Shown: positions 8,089-17,056, counted from the first letter of the stretch. The stretch: DNA of 64,000 nt from Fusobacterium varium (GCA_002356455.1 AP017968.1:1798001-1862000); one strand, 5' to 3'. Made by a program: numbers and translations. The notes: generated from the letters alone by a model not told the origin.

Positions 8089-9441
8089 TTATTTTTCTGT
8101 GCATGAGGTAATTTTATTTTTAAGCTTTACTTTTTTATTATGATATATTTTTTTATCTACATACATTTTTTCTTCTGCTATTTTTATTAAGTTATCTATT
8201 TTTTCTGATTTAGATGCCCAAATATGCCCAATTGAAGCTAATGGACCATTTGAACTTTTTAAATTTTGTTTTAATTTTAAGACATTTAAGGAAAACTCAT
8301 CATAAGTCATAGAATTAGAAAAAACAATAAATTCATCTCCTCCAATTCTATATTTTGAATCTTTTATAAAAATTTTATTTATAGCTTTAAAAACATTTAT
8401 TATAAGTTCATCTCCTGCAGTATGCCCTATGTTATCATTTATATCTTTTAATCCATTTACATCTATAAATAAAATTCCTAATCCATTTTCCATATTTTGG
8501 CTGAAATTTTCTTTAGTTTTTATGAAGGCATTTCTATTTAAAGCTCCTGTTAAAGAATCATAATAACTCAAATTTTCTAACTCTAATAATAAGTTTTTAC
8601 GTTGGAGCATTTCTAAAAAGAAATATGATAGTATTCTTAAAATATCAATTATATTTTTCATCTTTTCTTTAGGAGGATTATCTATACCAAAAAGACCATG
8701 GAAATTGTTATTCTCTATGATTGGAAGAACAATTAAAGAATGAATGCCTTGAGGTTTTAAAGTTGAATATTCAATAGGCTCTATTTCTTTGATATCTTCT
8801 AAATTTTCTATAACTATTGGAAGATCATATATAAATTTATCAATCCATCTTTTAAAATCAACTAAAGATATATTTTGCAGTGAGTTTTTAGCTTCCATTA
8901 TTCCTTCAGCACACCATTCATAAGTATTATCTAAAGTATTATTTTTATTTAATTCAAAGATATATGCTCGTTCTCCATTTAAATAATTTCCCATTGTTTC
9001 AAGAGTATTATTAATTGCAGTACTAATATCTGAAGAAGAGTGCATCATTTTTATACACTCTAAAACAATTTTTTCATTTTTCAATGTTTGTTCTAAAATA
9101 ATTTTTTCATTTTCTTTTTTAGTAATATCAGTTGCAGTAACTAAATGAACAATTTTTCCATTCCATTTAATTAATTTTTCTTTTTTTAATAAATATTTAT
9201 TAATAATTGGATTTTTACATTCCCATTGATGTGATTCTTTTTCACTAATACGGTTTACATTACAAAATGAACATGGAAAATCTTTTTTATAAAATATTTC
9301 AAAACATTTGTGATTTTTTACTTCATTAAAATTTTTATAACCAAATAAATCCAGTCCATAAGCATTTAAGTAAAGCAGCTTATAAGTTTTTAATTCAATT
9401 ATATAAACAATTTCATTTAATTCATCTAATATTTTTTTCAT
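8089..9441 (-). CDS. PAS-GAF-GGDEF diguanylate cyclase
   Basis: 450 residues, no membrane segment. Residues 1-110 form a PAS-like sensor containing a cysteine group (Cys at about 47, 57 and 60, pattern FPCSFC), which might bind a metal or sense redox. Residues about 125-280 resemble a GAF domain. Residues about 290-445 are GGDEF, with YDSLTGALNR at its start and intact RIGGDEF near residue 366, so synthesis of c-di-GMP from GTP is expected. AGGAGA precedes the ATG. With the EAL gene immediately downstream it forms an opposing cyclase/phosphodiesterase pair in one likely operon. Confidence 0.88.
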   Translation of the reverse strand: MKKILDELNEIVYIIELKTYKLLYLNAYGLDLFGYKNFNEVKNHKCFEIFYKKDFPCSFCNVNRISEKESHQWECKNPIINKYLLKKEKLIKWNGKIVHLVTATDITKKENEKIILEQTLKNEKIVLECIKMMHSSSDISTAINNTLETMGNYLNGERAYIFELNKNNTLDNTYEWCAEGIMEAKNSLQNISLVDFKRWIDKFIYDLPIVIENLEDIKEIEPIEYSTLKPQGIHSLIVLPIIENNNFHGLFGIDNPPKEKMKNIIDILRILSYFFLEMLQRKNLLLELENLSYYDSLTGALNRNAFIKTKENFSQNMENGLGILFIDVNGLKDINDNIGHTAGDELIINVFKAINKIFIKDSKYRIGGDEFIVFSNSMTYDEFSLNVLKLKQNLKSSNGPLASIGHIWASKSEKIDNLIKIAEEKMYVDKKIYHNKKVKLKNKITSCTEK

Positions 9442-10184
9442 ACTTTCTCCTAAAAAGTTTAAAAAATTCTTTTAAAGAGTATTATCAACTCTCATAACTT
9501 ACTAATATAATACACTTTTTTTTATAAATGTCAAAGTCAATTTTTAATGTTTATTAGATAAAAAATACGTTTAAAAAATAATTAATACCTCTTAATGGGA
9601 ATTATATTCAGAAAAAACTAAATAAAATTGAGAAAAAAGAATTTATATATGGAATGTCCCCAAAAAAGAAATTCTAAAATTTATAAGATAAAAATTTAAT
9701 TTTCAGTTTTTATAGAAATTTTTAAATTTTTAGATTCTGCAACTTTATTTATATTGCTTTTTAAACTAATATGAAATAGTAGAATATAACATTTCATTGA
9801 AAAGTAAAAATAATAGAACTTAAAAATATAAAAAATTTTATTAGAAAAAGAAAGATGTTAAAAAATAAACAGATTTATTAGTAGGATTGTAAGATATGAT
9901 TATGAATTGGAAGAAGTGCCTGACAAGAAAAGCAATTGGGATAGAAAAACTAATAACAAGAGAAAGAAATACAATCTTCAAAGATAAATAGATAATTGAT
10001 TATATGGTAGAAAAAATAAAAAACAAACATATTGATATAGTAAGAAAAATGTAAAAGAAAAATTAAATTTATAATTTAGATTTTAGAGAAAACAGAGAAA
10101 AAAATAAGATTTTATATAAAAAGAAAATTGAAAATAATATTAAATTTATTAGAAAAAATAATCAGTTAAAAATCGATTTAAATA
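9442..10184. other. Gene-poor stretch with short decayed frames
   Basis: About 740 bases lacking a supportable gene. Between 9870 and 10050 short frames in different phases read like broken protein (for example FISRIVRYDYELEEVPDKK, then IIDYMVEKIKNKHIDIV), separated by stops and shifts, suggesting an old pseudogene on the plus strand that I cannot identify. The remainder is AT-rich. The last bases hold the promoter of the following gene. Confidence 0.4.
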
Positions 10185-10213
10185 TTGTTTTTTAAGAGTG
10201 TTTATGATAATAT
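10185..10213 (+). promoter_or_regulatory. Candidate promoter of the sensor-EAL/binding-protein operon
   Basis: TTGTTT (10185-10190), 17 bases, TAATAT (10208-10213), ending 29 bases before the ATG at 10243. Spacing is ideal and both boxes are close to consensus. Confidence 0.5.
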
Positions 10214-10242
10214 GAGGATATAAAATTAAACTAGGTGAAATT

Positions 10243-12474
10243 ATGAAAAAACTTAAATTGAAAAAGAAAAAAATTATTGCCTCAATAATATTTTTTAATA
10301 TTATCATTGGAATTTTTGTAATAGTTTTAATGAGACATGTACAAAATTTACTTTACTCAGATGTGAATATACATTTATCAGAAGTTATTAATCAAAATAA
10401 GGAAGTGATTACAAATAAATTAAAATTAGAGATAAATAATTTAAATTTTATTTCTTATTTAATTGAAGAAGAAATAAAAAAAGAAGAGATAAAAAATAAT
10501 GAAAAAATAAATGATGAAACTATAAAAAAAATATTTTTAAAGTATTATAAAAGTAAAAATAATAAAGATGTATACTTTTCTAATAAAAGAGGAGAGGCTG
10601 TTTTTCTTAATAAGGTTATTGATATTTCTGGAAGAAATTATTTTAAACTGTCAATTCAAGGAATAAATAATATCTCAGAAAGAATTATTTCCAGAGATAA
10701 TGGTGAGGACATGTTTATAATAAGTGTACCTATAAAATATAAAAGGAAGATTATAGGAACCATACAAAAAAAATTTACTCCAGAAGAAATGTATGATATA
10801 TGTTCTGTTCCTCTATTTTCTTCAAAAGGAAATACATATATAATTAATAGTCAAGGTTATATATTAATAACTTCAAATTATGAGCAATACAATAGAGAAA
10901 CTGATAATTATTTTAGAGTACTTTACTCAGAAGGAAATAAAGAAAAATCAGAGCAATTGAAAAGAGATATAATGGAAAATAAAAGTGGATTTATTGAAAT
11001 AGGAGGAAGTGAAAAATTCTATTTAACATATACTCCTATAAAAGAGGTTCATGACTGGTATCTTATTTCTACTATTTCTACTGAAATAATATCAAGAAAT
11101 GGAAATATGGTAGTTAAAATATTTTATTTCATACTTTTTATTATAATTTTTGTTTTTTTATTCAGTGGTCTATATTTTTTAGATTATAAAAATAAACAAC
11201 AGATTCAATTAGAAAATATTGCGTTTATTGATAATGTTACAAAAGGGGATAGTTACAATAAATTTATTGTAGATTTACCACAAATACTATTAAATAATCC
11301 AGGAAAAAAATATCATATATTAAAGTTTGACATAAAAAAATTTAAATATATAAATAGTTTTTATGGTTTTGAATTTGGAAATAAAGTTTTAAAAGATATT
11401 TATAGAAAAAATAAAGAAAAATTAACAGCAAATGAAAGAATTGCTAGAATATCAGCTGATAATTTTGTTATTCTGCTTGAAGAGTTTTCAATAGAACGTT
11501 TAAATGATATTTTAGAACCATTAAATTACGATGAGGGTGCAACTATTTATTTTTCTGGGGGAGTATATTCAATAAATGATATTTTTGAAAATGTAAATTT
11601 AATGATAGATAAAGCAAATATAGCAGCTAATTCTGTAAAAGAAATAATGAATAAGACACTTGGGTTTTATTCAGAAGAATTTAATTCTCAAATTCTAAAA
11701 AATGAAAAGTTAAAAAAAATGCTAAGAGAAGCAATTGATAAAAAAGAATTAATACCATATTATCAGCCTAAAGTTAATATTAATACGAATAAATTAGTTG
11801 GTGCTGAAGCGTTAGCCAGATGGAAAACTAAGGATGGAAAACTTATATCTCCTTTCGAATTTATTCCAATTTGTGAAAAAACAGGAATGATTGTAGAATT
11901 AGATATGATAATTTTTGAAAAAGTTTTGAAGTTTTTAAGAAATAATTTAGATAAAGGAATAGAGTGTACCCCAATATCTGTTAATTTTTCAAAGTTACAT
12001 ATTAATGATAAAAATTTTTTTAAAAACATAATGGATAAGCTTGATAAATATAATGTTCCAACTTCATTAGTTGAGATTGAAATGACAGAAACTGTTATTT
12101 TTGATAATTATAAATTAATACAAAACTTTATCAGAGAATTACATAAGGTAGGACTTATGATTTCTATGGATGACTTTGGTACTGGATATTCTTCTTTAAA
12201 TATGCTGAAAGATATTCCAATTGATATTTTAAAAATTGATAAAGGATTTTTAGATGAAAGCTCTAATCCTCAAAGAAGAAATATAATTTTTTCAGTAATA
12301 GTGGACCTTGCTCAAAAATTAGGAATAAAAGTAGTGGTAGAAGGTGTTGAAATGATTGAAAATATAAAATTAATGAAAGATTCTGGCTGTTATGTAGCTC
12401 AAGGGTATTATTATGCTAAGCCTATGGCAGAAGAAGAGTTTCAAAAAATATATGAAGAGGGGATTATATGTTAA
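10243..12474 (+). CDS. Membrane sensor with EAL phosphodiesterase and degenerate GGDEF
   Basis: 743 residues. A membrane helix at about 12-32 and a second at about 290-312 enclose a 250-residue extracytoplasmic region of the type seen in Cache sensors (ISGRNYFKLSIQG, ISRDNGEDMFIISVPI, then a second lobe). Inside the cell a GGDEF-like domain has lost its signature (RISADNF, about residues 405-411). The EAL domain looks active: EAL in GAEALARW near 521, SVNFS, EMTET, MDDFGTGYSSL near 641, KIDKGF, VEGVE, QGY. It should degrade c-di-GMP in response to an external ligand. The 3' end overlaps the next gene, a sugar-binding lipoprotein, by 7 bases, suggesting translational coupling and a shared signal. 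Confidence 0.9.
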   Translation: MKKLKLKKKKIIASIIFFNIIIGIFVIVLMRHVQNLLYSDVNIHLSEVINQNKEVITNKLKLEINNLNFISYLIEEEIKKEEIKNNEKINDETIKKIFLKYYKSKNNKDVYFSNKRGEAVFLNKVIDISGRNYFKLSIQGINNISERIISRDNGEDMFIISVPIKYKRKIIGTIQKKFTPEEMYDICSVPLFSSKGNTYIINSQGYILITSNYEQYNRETDNYFRVLYSEGNKEKSEQLKRDIMENKSGFIEIGGSEKFYLTYTPIKEVHDWYLISTISTEIISRNGNMVVKIFYFILFIIIFVFLFSGLYFLDYKNKQQIQLENIAFIDNVTKGDSYNKFIVDLPQILLNNPGKKYHILKFDIKKFKYINSFYGFEFGNKVLKDIYRKNKEKLTANERIARISADNFVILLEEFSIERLNDILEPLNYDEGATIYFSGGVYSINDIFENVNLMIDKANIAANSVKEIMNKTLGFYSEEFNSQILKNEKLKKMLREAIDKKELIPYYQPKVNINTNKLVGAEALARWKTKDGKLISPFEFIPICEKTGMIVELDMIIFEKVLKFLRNNLDKGIECTPISVNFSKLHINDKNFFKNIMDKLDKYNVPTSLVEIEMTETVIFDNYKLIQNFIRELHKVGLMISMDDFGTGYSSLNMLKDIPIDILKIDKGFLDESSNPQRRNIIFSVIVDLAQKLGIKVVVEGVEMIENIKLMKDSGCYVAQGYYYAKPMAEEEFQKIYEEGIIC

Positions 12475-13478
12475 AGAAGATTTTATTGTATTTAGGATTA
12501 ATGATTTTTTTTATAAGTCTGATTGGCTGTAAAGACATTAATAAAAGTAAGGGAAAGATAGGGGTATCCTTAGCAGTAGGAAATGCTGCAAGGTGGGAAC
12601 AAGAAAAAGAATATATGCAAAAAAGGGCAGATGAACTAGGGGTTGAAATTGAGATAAAATTAAATACAAAAAATGAGTCTAAAACACAGGAAAAAGATTG
12701 CTTTGAATTAATCAATAGTGGAATTGATGTATTGATTATTACCCCACGTAATGGAAATGATATGAGTAAAATTATAAAGTATGCTGAAAAAAATAAAGTA
12801 AAAATTATAAGTTATGCACGAATTATTTTAAAAGAAAAAATTGATTTACATATAGGGTATGATAGTAAAAGAATGGGACAGATGCAGGGACAATATTTGG
12901 CTGAAAAAGTTTATAGAGGGAACTATATTATTTTAAAAGGGGATGAAAATGATGACAATGCTAATTTATTATATGAAGGAGCATTGAGATATATAGAGCC
13001 AATAAAGAATGATATTAATATAATTTTGGATACTTCAATTTCTAATTGGTCTCCTAAAGTAGCTAAAGAATTAGTCATGTCAGCAATAAAAGCAAATAAT
13101 AATGAAATAGATGCGATATTAGCACCTAATGATAAAATAGCTGAAGGATGTGCAGAAGCCTTAGAAGAATTAAATATAAAGAAAAATGTAGCTATAACAG
13201 GAATGGACGCAGAATTAAGTGCAATTAGAAGAATTTTAAACGAAAAACAAGATGTAACAATTTATATGGATTTGAAAGAATTGGCAGATACAGCTATAGA
13301 TGAAGCATTTAATATGATACAGAATAAACCTGTCAATATAAATGCAGAATATGATAATAAAAGTGGAAAGAAAATAGCCTCACATCTTATCACAGGAAGA
13401 TTGGTAACAAAACAAAATATAGATAGAATATTAATAGAAAATAAAGTTTTTACAAAAGAAGAAATATATAATGAATAA
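12468..13478 (+). CDS. Orphan periplasmic sugar-binding lipoprotein (XylF-like)
   Basis: 336 residues with a lipoprotein signal (hydrophobic core, lipobox Leu-Ile-Gly-Cys21). The mature protein follows the type I periplasmic binding fold of xylose/ribose-binding proteins: RWEQEKEYMQKRADELG, SGIDVLIITPRNG, a DNNA-type segment (DDNANLLYEGA), APNDKIAEG, and AITGMDAE, matching the ligand-binding positions of XylF-like proteins. No ABC transporter ATPase or permease gene is nearby. The gene begins inside the preceding EAL gene, so the likely role is to present a ligand to that sensor rather than to feed a transporter; this is inference from position. A terminator follows directly. Confidence 0.85.
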   Translation: MLKKILLYLGLMIFFISLIGCKDINKSKGKIGVSLAVGNAARWEQEKEYMQKRADELGVEIEIKLNTKNESKTQEKDCFELINSGIDVLIITPRNGNDMSKIIKYAEKNKVKIISYARIILKEKIDLHIGYDSKRMGQMQGQYLAEKVYRGNYIILKGDENDDNANLLYEGALRYIEPIKNDINIILDTSISNWSPKVAKELVMSAIKANNNEIDAILAPNDKIAEGCAEALEELNIKKNVAITGMDAELSAIRRILNEKQDVTIYMDLKELADTAIDEAFNMIQNKPVNINAEYDNKSGKKIASHLITGRLVTKQNIDRILIENKVFTKEEIYNE

Positions 13479-13486
13479 ATTTACTA

Positions 13487-13518
13487 AAAAATCTAGTATC
13501 AAAAAATACTAGATTTTT
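13487..13518. terminator. Bidirectional terminator overlapping the end of the minus-strand gene
   Basis: AAAAATCTAGTAT (13487-13499) pairs perfectly with ATACTAGATTTTT (13506-13518), loop of 6. It ends the binding-protein operon on the plus strand. On the minus strand it overlaps the last codons and stop of the small membrane protein gene. Confidence 0.8.
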
Positions 13519-13879
13519 TTTTGAAATAATTATATAAAAAAGAATTTAATAAGCTAGCACTAAAACCAACAACTACAATAGTAAAAAATTTTTCACAAAT
13601 TATAAAATGATTAGAAAAAAAAGCATTAAAAAGAATATGAAAAATAGTATTACCAAGTAAAAAATTAAAATAAATAGAAATTATGAGGTAATAAAAAAAA
13701 TATTTTAAATTAAATTTTTTGTCATTTAGCCAATAAATAAGAACTGTTGAATAGTATATAAAGGATATGTATTTTCTTATAAAAGGCAAATGAAAACTTG
13801 TAAAGAAATCCAAAAAAATAGTAAAAATAATCAGTAAAACTCCAATACTAAAAATAAAAATATTAAATTTTTTTATCAT
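13499..13879 (-). CDS. Small integral membrane protein, unknown
   Basis: 126 residues, about four membrane helices (roughly 8-25, 38-52, 60-80, 95-115), very rich in Phe, Ile and Tyr, with a basic C-terminal tail (FKKKSSIF). AAGGAG precedes the ATG at normal spacing, which supports a real gene in spite of the low-complexity composition. It may belong to one of the small uncharacterised VanZ-like or DUF membrane families, but I cannot place it. Its 3' end forms half of the terminator shared with the convergent binding-protein gene. Confidence 0.6.
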   Translation of the reverse strand: MIKKFNIFIFSIGVLLIIFTIFLDFFTSFHLPFIRKYISFIYYSTVLIYWLNDKKFNLKYFFYYLIISIYFNFLLGNTIFHILFNAFFSNHFIICEKFFTIVVVGFSASLLNSFLYNYFKKKSSIF

Positions 13880-14343
13880 ATTACTCCTTTTTAAATTTAG
13901 TATAGCATATTAATATGGCGGAATAAAGGTGGAAATATTATTTGTTTGAAATATAATATTATATTAATGTAATTTATATAAGTAAGTATATATTTAAAGG
14001 GAGAAAAATAATAAATGCCTCAATAACAGATTATTTAAATATTATAAAGATATTATTGAAAATATAAAATTTGATTATATAATCATAGGTTATAAAAATT
14101 ATAAAGGGGTGGGAAAAGTGAATAGAATACAATAAAACAAAATGTTTTTCTATTTAATTATTAGTTTTTTTATTAAAAAATGTAGATTTTAATAGAATAT
14201 TTATTTTTTATAAAAAACATTTTAGATAAATAAAAATGTAATGAAGAAATATATGGCATAATTAAAATTATATTAAAAGAAAAATAATGTTTTATATGAT
14301 ATAATAACTTTAACTATAAAAAATTACAAAAGGGGAAGATTTC
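13880..14343. other. Gene-poor stretch
   Basis: About 460 AT-rich bases. A GGGAGA ribosome-like site near 14000 is followed by ATG with a stop after two codons, and a nearby frame reads on for 17 codons, possibly the start of a lost gene. A second ribosome-like site (AAGGGGTGGG) near 14105 precedes a GTG with a stop soon after. I see no intact gene. Confidence 0.4.
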
Positions 14344-14940
14344 ATGAAAAAATGTTTGCTTGTTTTATGTATTGTATTTGCTGGAGTCACATATTCAGAA
14401 GAAAAGAAAGATTCTTTAGTTACAGAAGGTGTTACTGAGGCAGTTTCAGGAGCAGTTTCAACAGGTAAGAACATATTAAAAGGATTAAAAAAAGGAATTG
14501 ATAAAGGAAGAGTTGAAGGAGAAAGTACAGATGATGCTACAATAATATTGGATGAAAAGACATTTCTTGAACATATTGATTGTAATATTATCTCTGTTGA
14601 AAAAACTGCTAAATATTATGAAGTAAAAGTAGGCTTAAAAAATAAAACAGATAAAATAATAAGACTAATAAATTTATCTGAAAAAAAATCATTGCAGTTA
14701 AAAGATAAAGAAGGTTATGTTTCATACTCTCTACATCCAATTTTAAATATAACAATTCCAGAAGAAAGTGGAATAAGAGCAAATTTTAGATTTTTAATGG
14801 ATGGAACTCCTTCTCAATTAAAAATATATGGAGTAGAATTTGTAATAGATAATACTAAAATTAAACAGGGGACAGAAAAAGAAATATATAATACAGTAAA
14901 TGATGTTCTCAATGAATTAGAACAAATAGACAAAAAGTAA
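14344..14940 (+). CDS. Exported protein, unknown function
   Basis: 198 residues. Signal peptide Met-Lys-Lys then a hydrophobic core to about residue 17, probable cut near Thr-Tyr-Ser before Glu-Glu-Lys-Lys. A Gly/Val-rich amphipathic section (about 26-52) is followed by an acidic linker and a 140-residue beta-rich domain with pairs such as KYYEVKVGLKNKTDKIIRLINL, which has the look of an immunoglobulin-like or DUF4352-type fold. AGGGGAAG precedes the ATG. A stem terminator follows. I do not recognise a specific family. Confidence 0.6.
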   Translation: MKKCLLVLCIVFAGVTYSEEKKDSLVTEGVTEAVSGAVSTGKNILKGLKKGIDKGRVEGESTDDATIILDEKTFLEHIDCNIISVEKTAKYYEVKVGLKNKTDKIIRLINLSEKKSLQLKDKEGYVSYSLHPILNITIPEESGIRANFRFLMDGTPSQLKIYGVEFVIDNTKIKQGTEKEIYNTVNDVLNELEQIDKK

Positions 14941-14986
14941 TTAAAATAATAAAAATCTAGTGTACTTGTTTTAAATATTAATTAAT

Positions 14987-15030
14987 AAGGATTAATTTTT
15001 GTATTTTACAAAAGTTAATCCTTTTAATTT
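14987..15030 (+). terminator. Intrinsic terminator
   Basis: AAGGATTAATTTTT (14987-15000) pairs with AAAAGTTAATCCTT (15010-15023) with one G-T pair and a 9-base loop, followed by a T-rich run. It ends the exported-protein gene. Confidence 0.75.
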
Positions 15031-15138
15031 TATCTTTATTTTTTATTGTTTTATAATTTTTTTCCCATTTTGGTATGTTTTAATTTAAATGTTATGGTAA
15101 GTTATCCCTAGAGAAAAAATATTTTACGAGGTAAAATT

Positions 15139-15375
15139 GTGCCAATAACTGTAACTAATGATACAGGTATAGTAATTCAGATGGCAGGGCAAACAATTAC
15201 AGTTGGAGGAAATATAACAGTTCACTCAGTAAGAAGATTGTAAGGGTTAACAGTTGGAGGAATGGAATATGGATGTACAACTATAACGAATATAACAGAT
15301 AGAGAAAGTGTAACGATAAACCAAAGTTTTATAAATGGAGAAAATTATACAGCTATCACAATAAATAATAGGTAA
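15139..15375 (+). pseudogene. Small beta-rich protein gene broken by one in-frame TAA
   Basis: A frame starting at GTG (15139) behind GAGGT reads VPITVTNDTGIVIQMAGQ, then QTITVGGNITVHS, and stops at TAA 15241-15243 (codon 35). The same frame continues in the same style (GLTVGGMEYG, TITNITDRESVTINQSF) to TAA at 15373-15375. Uniform composition across the stop, the ribosome site and the terminator right after (15398) indicate a 78-residue gene with a single nonsense mutation. The repeated T-V-G-G and Thr/Asn/Ile content suggest a small beta-sandwich. The family is unknown. A sequencing error at the stop is possible. Confidence 0.6.
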
Positions 15376-15397
15376 CACATTTATGAAAGACAATTTG

Positions 15398-15425
15398 AGG
15401 AGCCTCTAAAAGGGAGGCTCCTTTT
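15398..15425 (+). terminator. Intrinsic terminator
   Basis: AGGAGCCTC (15398-15406) pairs perfectly with GAGGCTCCT (15414-15422), followed by TTTT. It is placed 22 bases after the end of the broken small gene. Its GC-rich stem is unlike its surroundings. Confidence 0.85.
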
Positions 15426-15470
15426 CCTTAGTTATATACAAAAATTTTTATGAAGATTATTTTATTGGAA

Positions 15471-16091
15471 TTATTCCTGATCTTTATCTATATTTGAAAA
15501 TTCTCCATATTCATCATTACAGTTATCAAAATTATTATGATGGAATCTAAAACTATGACCTTTCATATTAAATTTTTCATGAATATGAAGCATTTGTTTA
15601 AATTCTTCTTCTCCCATTTCTTCTCTACTTTTTAGCATAAAGCTATGCAAATCATCAATTGATTCTGTAATTCCTAATTTATCCATCAATGCATTTGTCA
15701 CTTTATCTAAATATAAACCAAATTCTTTTTGTTCATCTTCTGATAAGCAAGAAAATATTTCATTTGTTTCAGATGAATCAAATTTATTATTTTTCCCTTT
15801 TTCAGTCAGATAAATGAGTATAACACGTTTATCTAATTCAGAAGGTACCCTTATAATATATTCTTTTTTTTCCAATTTAAGTAATAATTCATTAAGAGAA
15901 GAAACTCTAACTCCTAATAAATAAGATAATTCTTTAGTACTAATTCCATCTTTTATTTTGAGTATAGCAATAATACGACCTTGGCCATGAGTAGGCTCTG
16001 CTAATGGTCCAGAAGACATATGTAGATGTTGATGCTGTTTGTGTAATAGCCATTGAAGCCTTGCTAATTTCTTATGTAATTCATTATTCAT
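15471..16091 (-). CDS. MarR-family transcriptional regulator
   Basis: 206 residues. The winged-helix core spans about 35-105: GQGRIIAILKIKDGISTKELSYLLGV (recognition helix region), then VSSLNELLLKLEKKEYIIR, and the wing SELDKRVILIYLTEKG, all typical for MarR. A His-rich N-terminus (HKQHQHLHM) and a His/Asn/Asp-rich tail (FRFHHNNFDNCND) are unusual additions that could bind metal. AGGAGA precedes the ATG. The promoter region contains two GGTACC-centred palindromes, one inside the -35/-10 spacer, pointing to autorepression. No partner gene (efflux or reductase) is adjacent. Confidence 0.88.
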   Translation of the reverse strand: MNNELHKKLARLQWLLHKQHQHLHMSSGPLAEPTHGQGRIIAILKIKDGISTKELSYLLGVRVSSLNELLLKLEKKEYIIRVPSELDKRVILIYLTEKGKNNKFDSSETNEIFSCLSEDEQKEFGLYLDKVTNALMDKLGITESIDDLHSFMLKSREEMGEEEFKQMLHIHEKFNMKGHSFRFHHNNFDNCNDEYGEFSNIDKDQE

Positions 16092-16120
16092 AATAATATC
16101 TCCTTTTTAAATTTTATTAA

Positions 16121-16168
16121 CGGTACCTGTTATAAATATATATTACAGGTACCTGTTGAAAATGTCAA
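16121..16168 (-). promoter_or_regulatory. MarR gene promoter with two operator palindromes
   Basis: On the minus strand: TTGACA (16163-16168), 17 bases, TAATAT (16140-16145). The spacer contains the perfect palindrome ACAGGTACCTGT (16145-16156). A second, slightly imperfect copy centred on GGTACC (16119-16132) lies just downstream of the -10. Two such sites flanking the -10 are what an autorepressing MarR dimer would use. Confidence 0.75.
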
Positions 16169-16774
16169 GTTTTTTTATATAAAAATAAAAGTAATAATGT
16201 TATTATATAATAAAAAAATTAGATTTTATAGATTTAAAATAATATTAAAGTTTTATAAAATATGTATATAAAATCAAAAAAGTTAAAATTGATATTAAAG
16301 GAGTATAAAGATAAAGAAAAATGAATAAATTAAAAAAATTCAAAAAAAGAAATTGACAATTATAATAAATAATCTTTTGGAAAAATTAAATGAGTTAGGA
16401 GTAAAGTTATATGAAGAAATTTCTCTTAAAAAATGGAGAAGAGAAACTTGAGCAGATTATTGTGAGTATATATAAAATGTAATAATAATTAATGGTCATA
16501 GCAGACAGCAATATCATTTAACTTTAATCTAGAAAATTATAGAATTGTACTTGATTTATTTCATTTAAATTACTTAAATGGATATTGAACAGAATATTAA
16601 GTTTTTAAAGTAAAAGAATGAAGAAAAAAATTATTTAAAGATAAATTTTTTAATACTAATATTTACAACTTTTAAATTTATTATTTTAATTTAAATTATA
16701 CAAAGAAAAAAGGAAAAGTAATAAAGTTTATGTAAATATATTACAAAATATTAAATAAAATTAGGAGGACAGTT
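16169..16774. other. Gene-poor stretch with decayed small frames
   Basis: About 600 bases with no intact gene. A ribosome-like AAAGGAG near 16298 is followed by an 11-codon frame. A longer frame (about 16331-16451) reads NNLLEKLNELGVKLYEEISLKKWRRE-like helical sequence without a start and ends in TGA. This may be a worn-out relative of the small helical gene that follows at 16775. The rest is AT-rich noise. Confidence 0.4.
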
Positions 16775-17056
16775 ATGAGTATTGAAAAAAATCTTAAGTA
16801 TATTTTAGAAGAATGTGAAGTAGAAAAAATAAAATTAGAAAGACTAAATAATTTTATTCACAGTGAGGAATTTAAATTAAAAACTGATGAAACACAAAAA
16901 GAATTAATAATCAAAAAATTTGGATTATTAAAGAGTTATATTGGGGTATTAGAAGAGCAAATAAAATATGATAAAGAACTTCTTGAAAATGAAGCATGCT
17001 ACATATCAAAAGATGGTGGAAGCTATGAAGAATTAGAAAAGAAATGCATAAAATAG
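16775..17056 (+). CDS. Small helical protein, possibly crAss001_48-related
   Basis: 93 residues, AGGAGG before the ATG. Two long charged helices (about 5-40 and 45-75) with the pattern KLERLNNFIHSEEFKLK ... SYIGVLEEQIKYDKELL. This recalls the small phage-associated 'crAss001_48 related' family, in which a helix ends in an L-x-x-F motif and a second helix carries M/L-x-x-Y-x-x-V-L-E-x-R/Q-I. The assignment is by pattern only. No other phage genes are next to it. A terminator follows. Confidence 0.55.
   Translation: MSIEKNLKYILEECEVEKIKLERLNNFIHSEEFKLKTDETQKELIIKKFGLLKSYIGVLEEQIKYDKELLENEACYISKDGGSYEELEKKCIK

Noticed and set aside
6170-8104. Longer start of the EAL gene at 8104
   Set aside because: It would overlap the upstream cyclase gene and lacks a ribosome site; 8035 has AGGAGA and begins a proper membrane signal.
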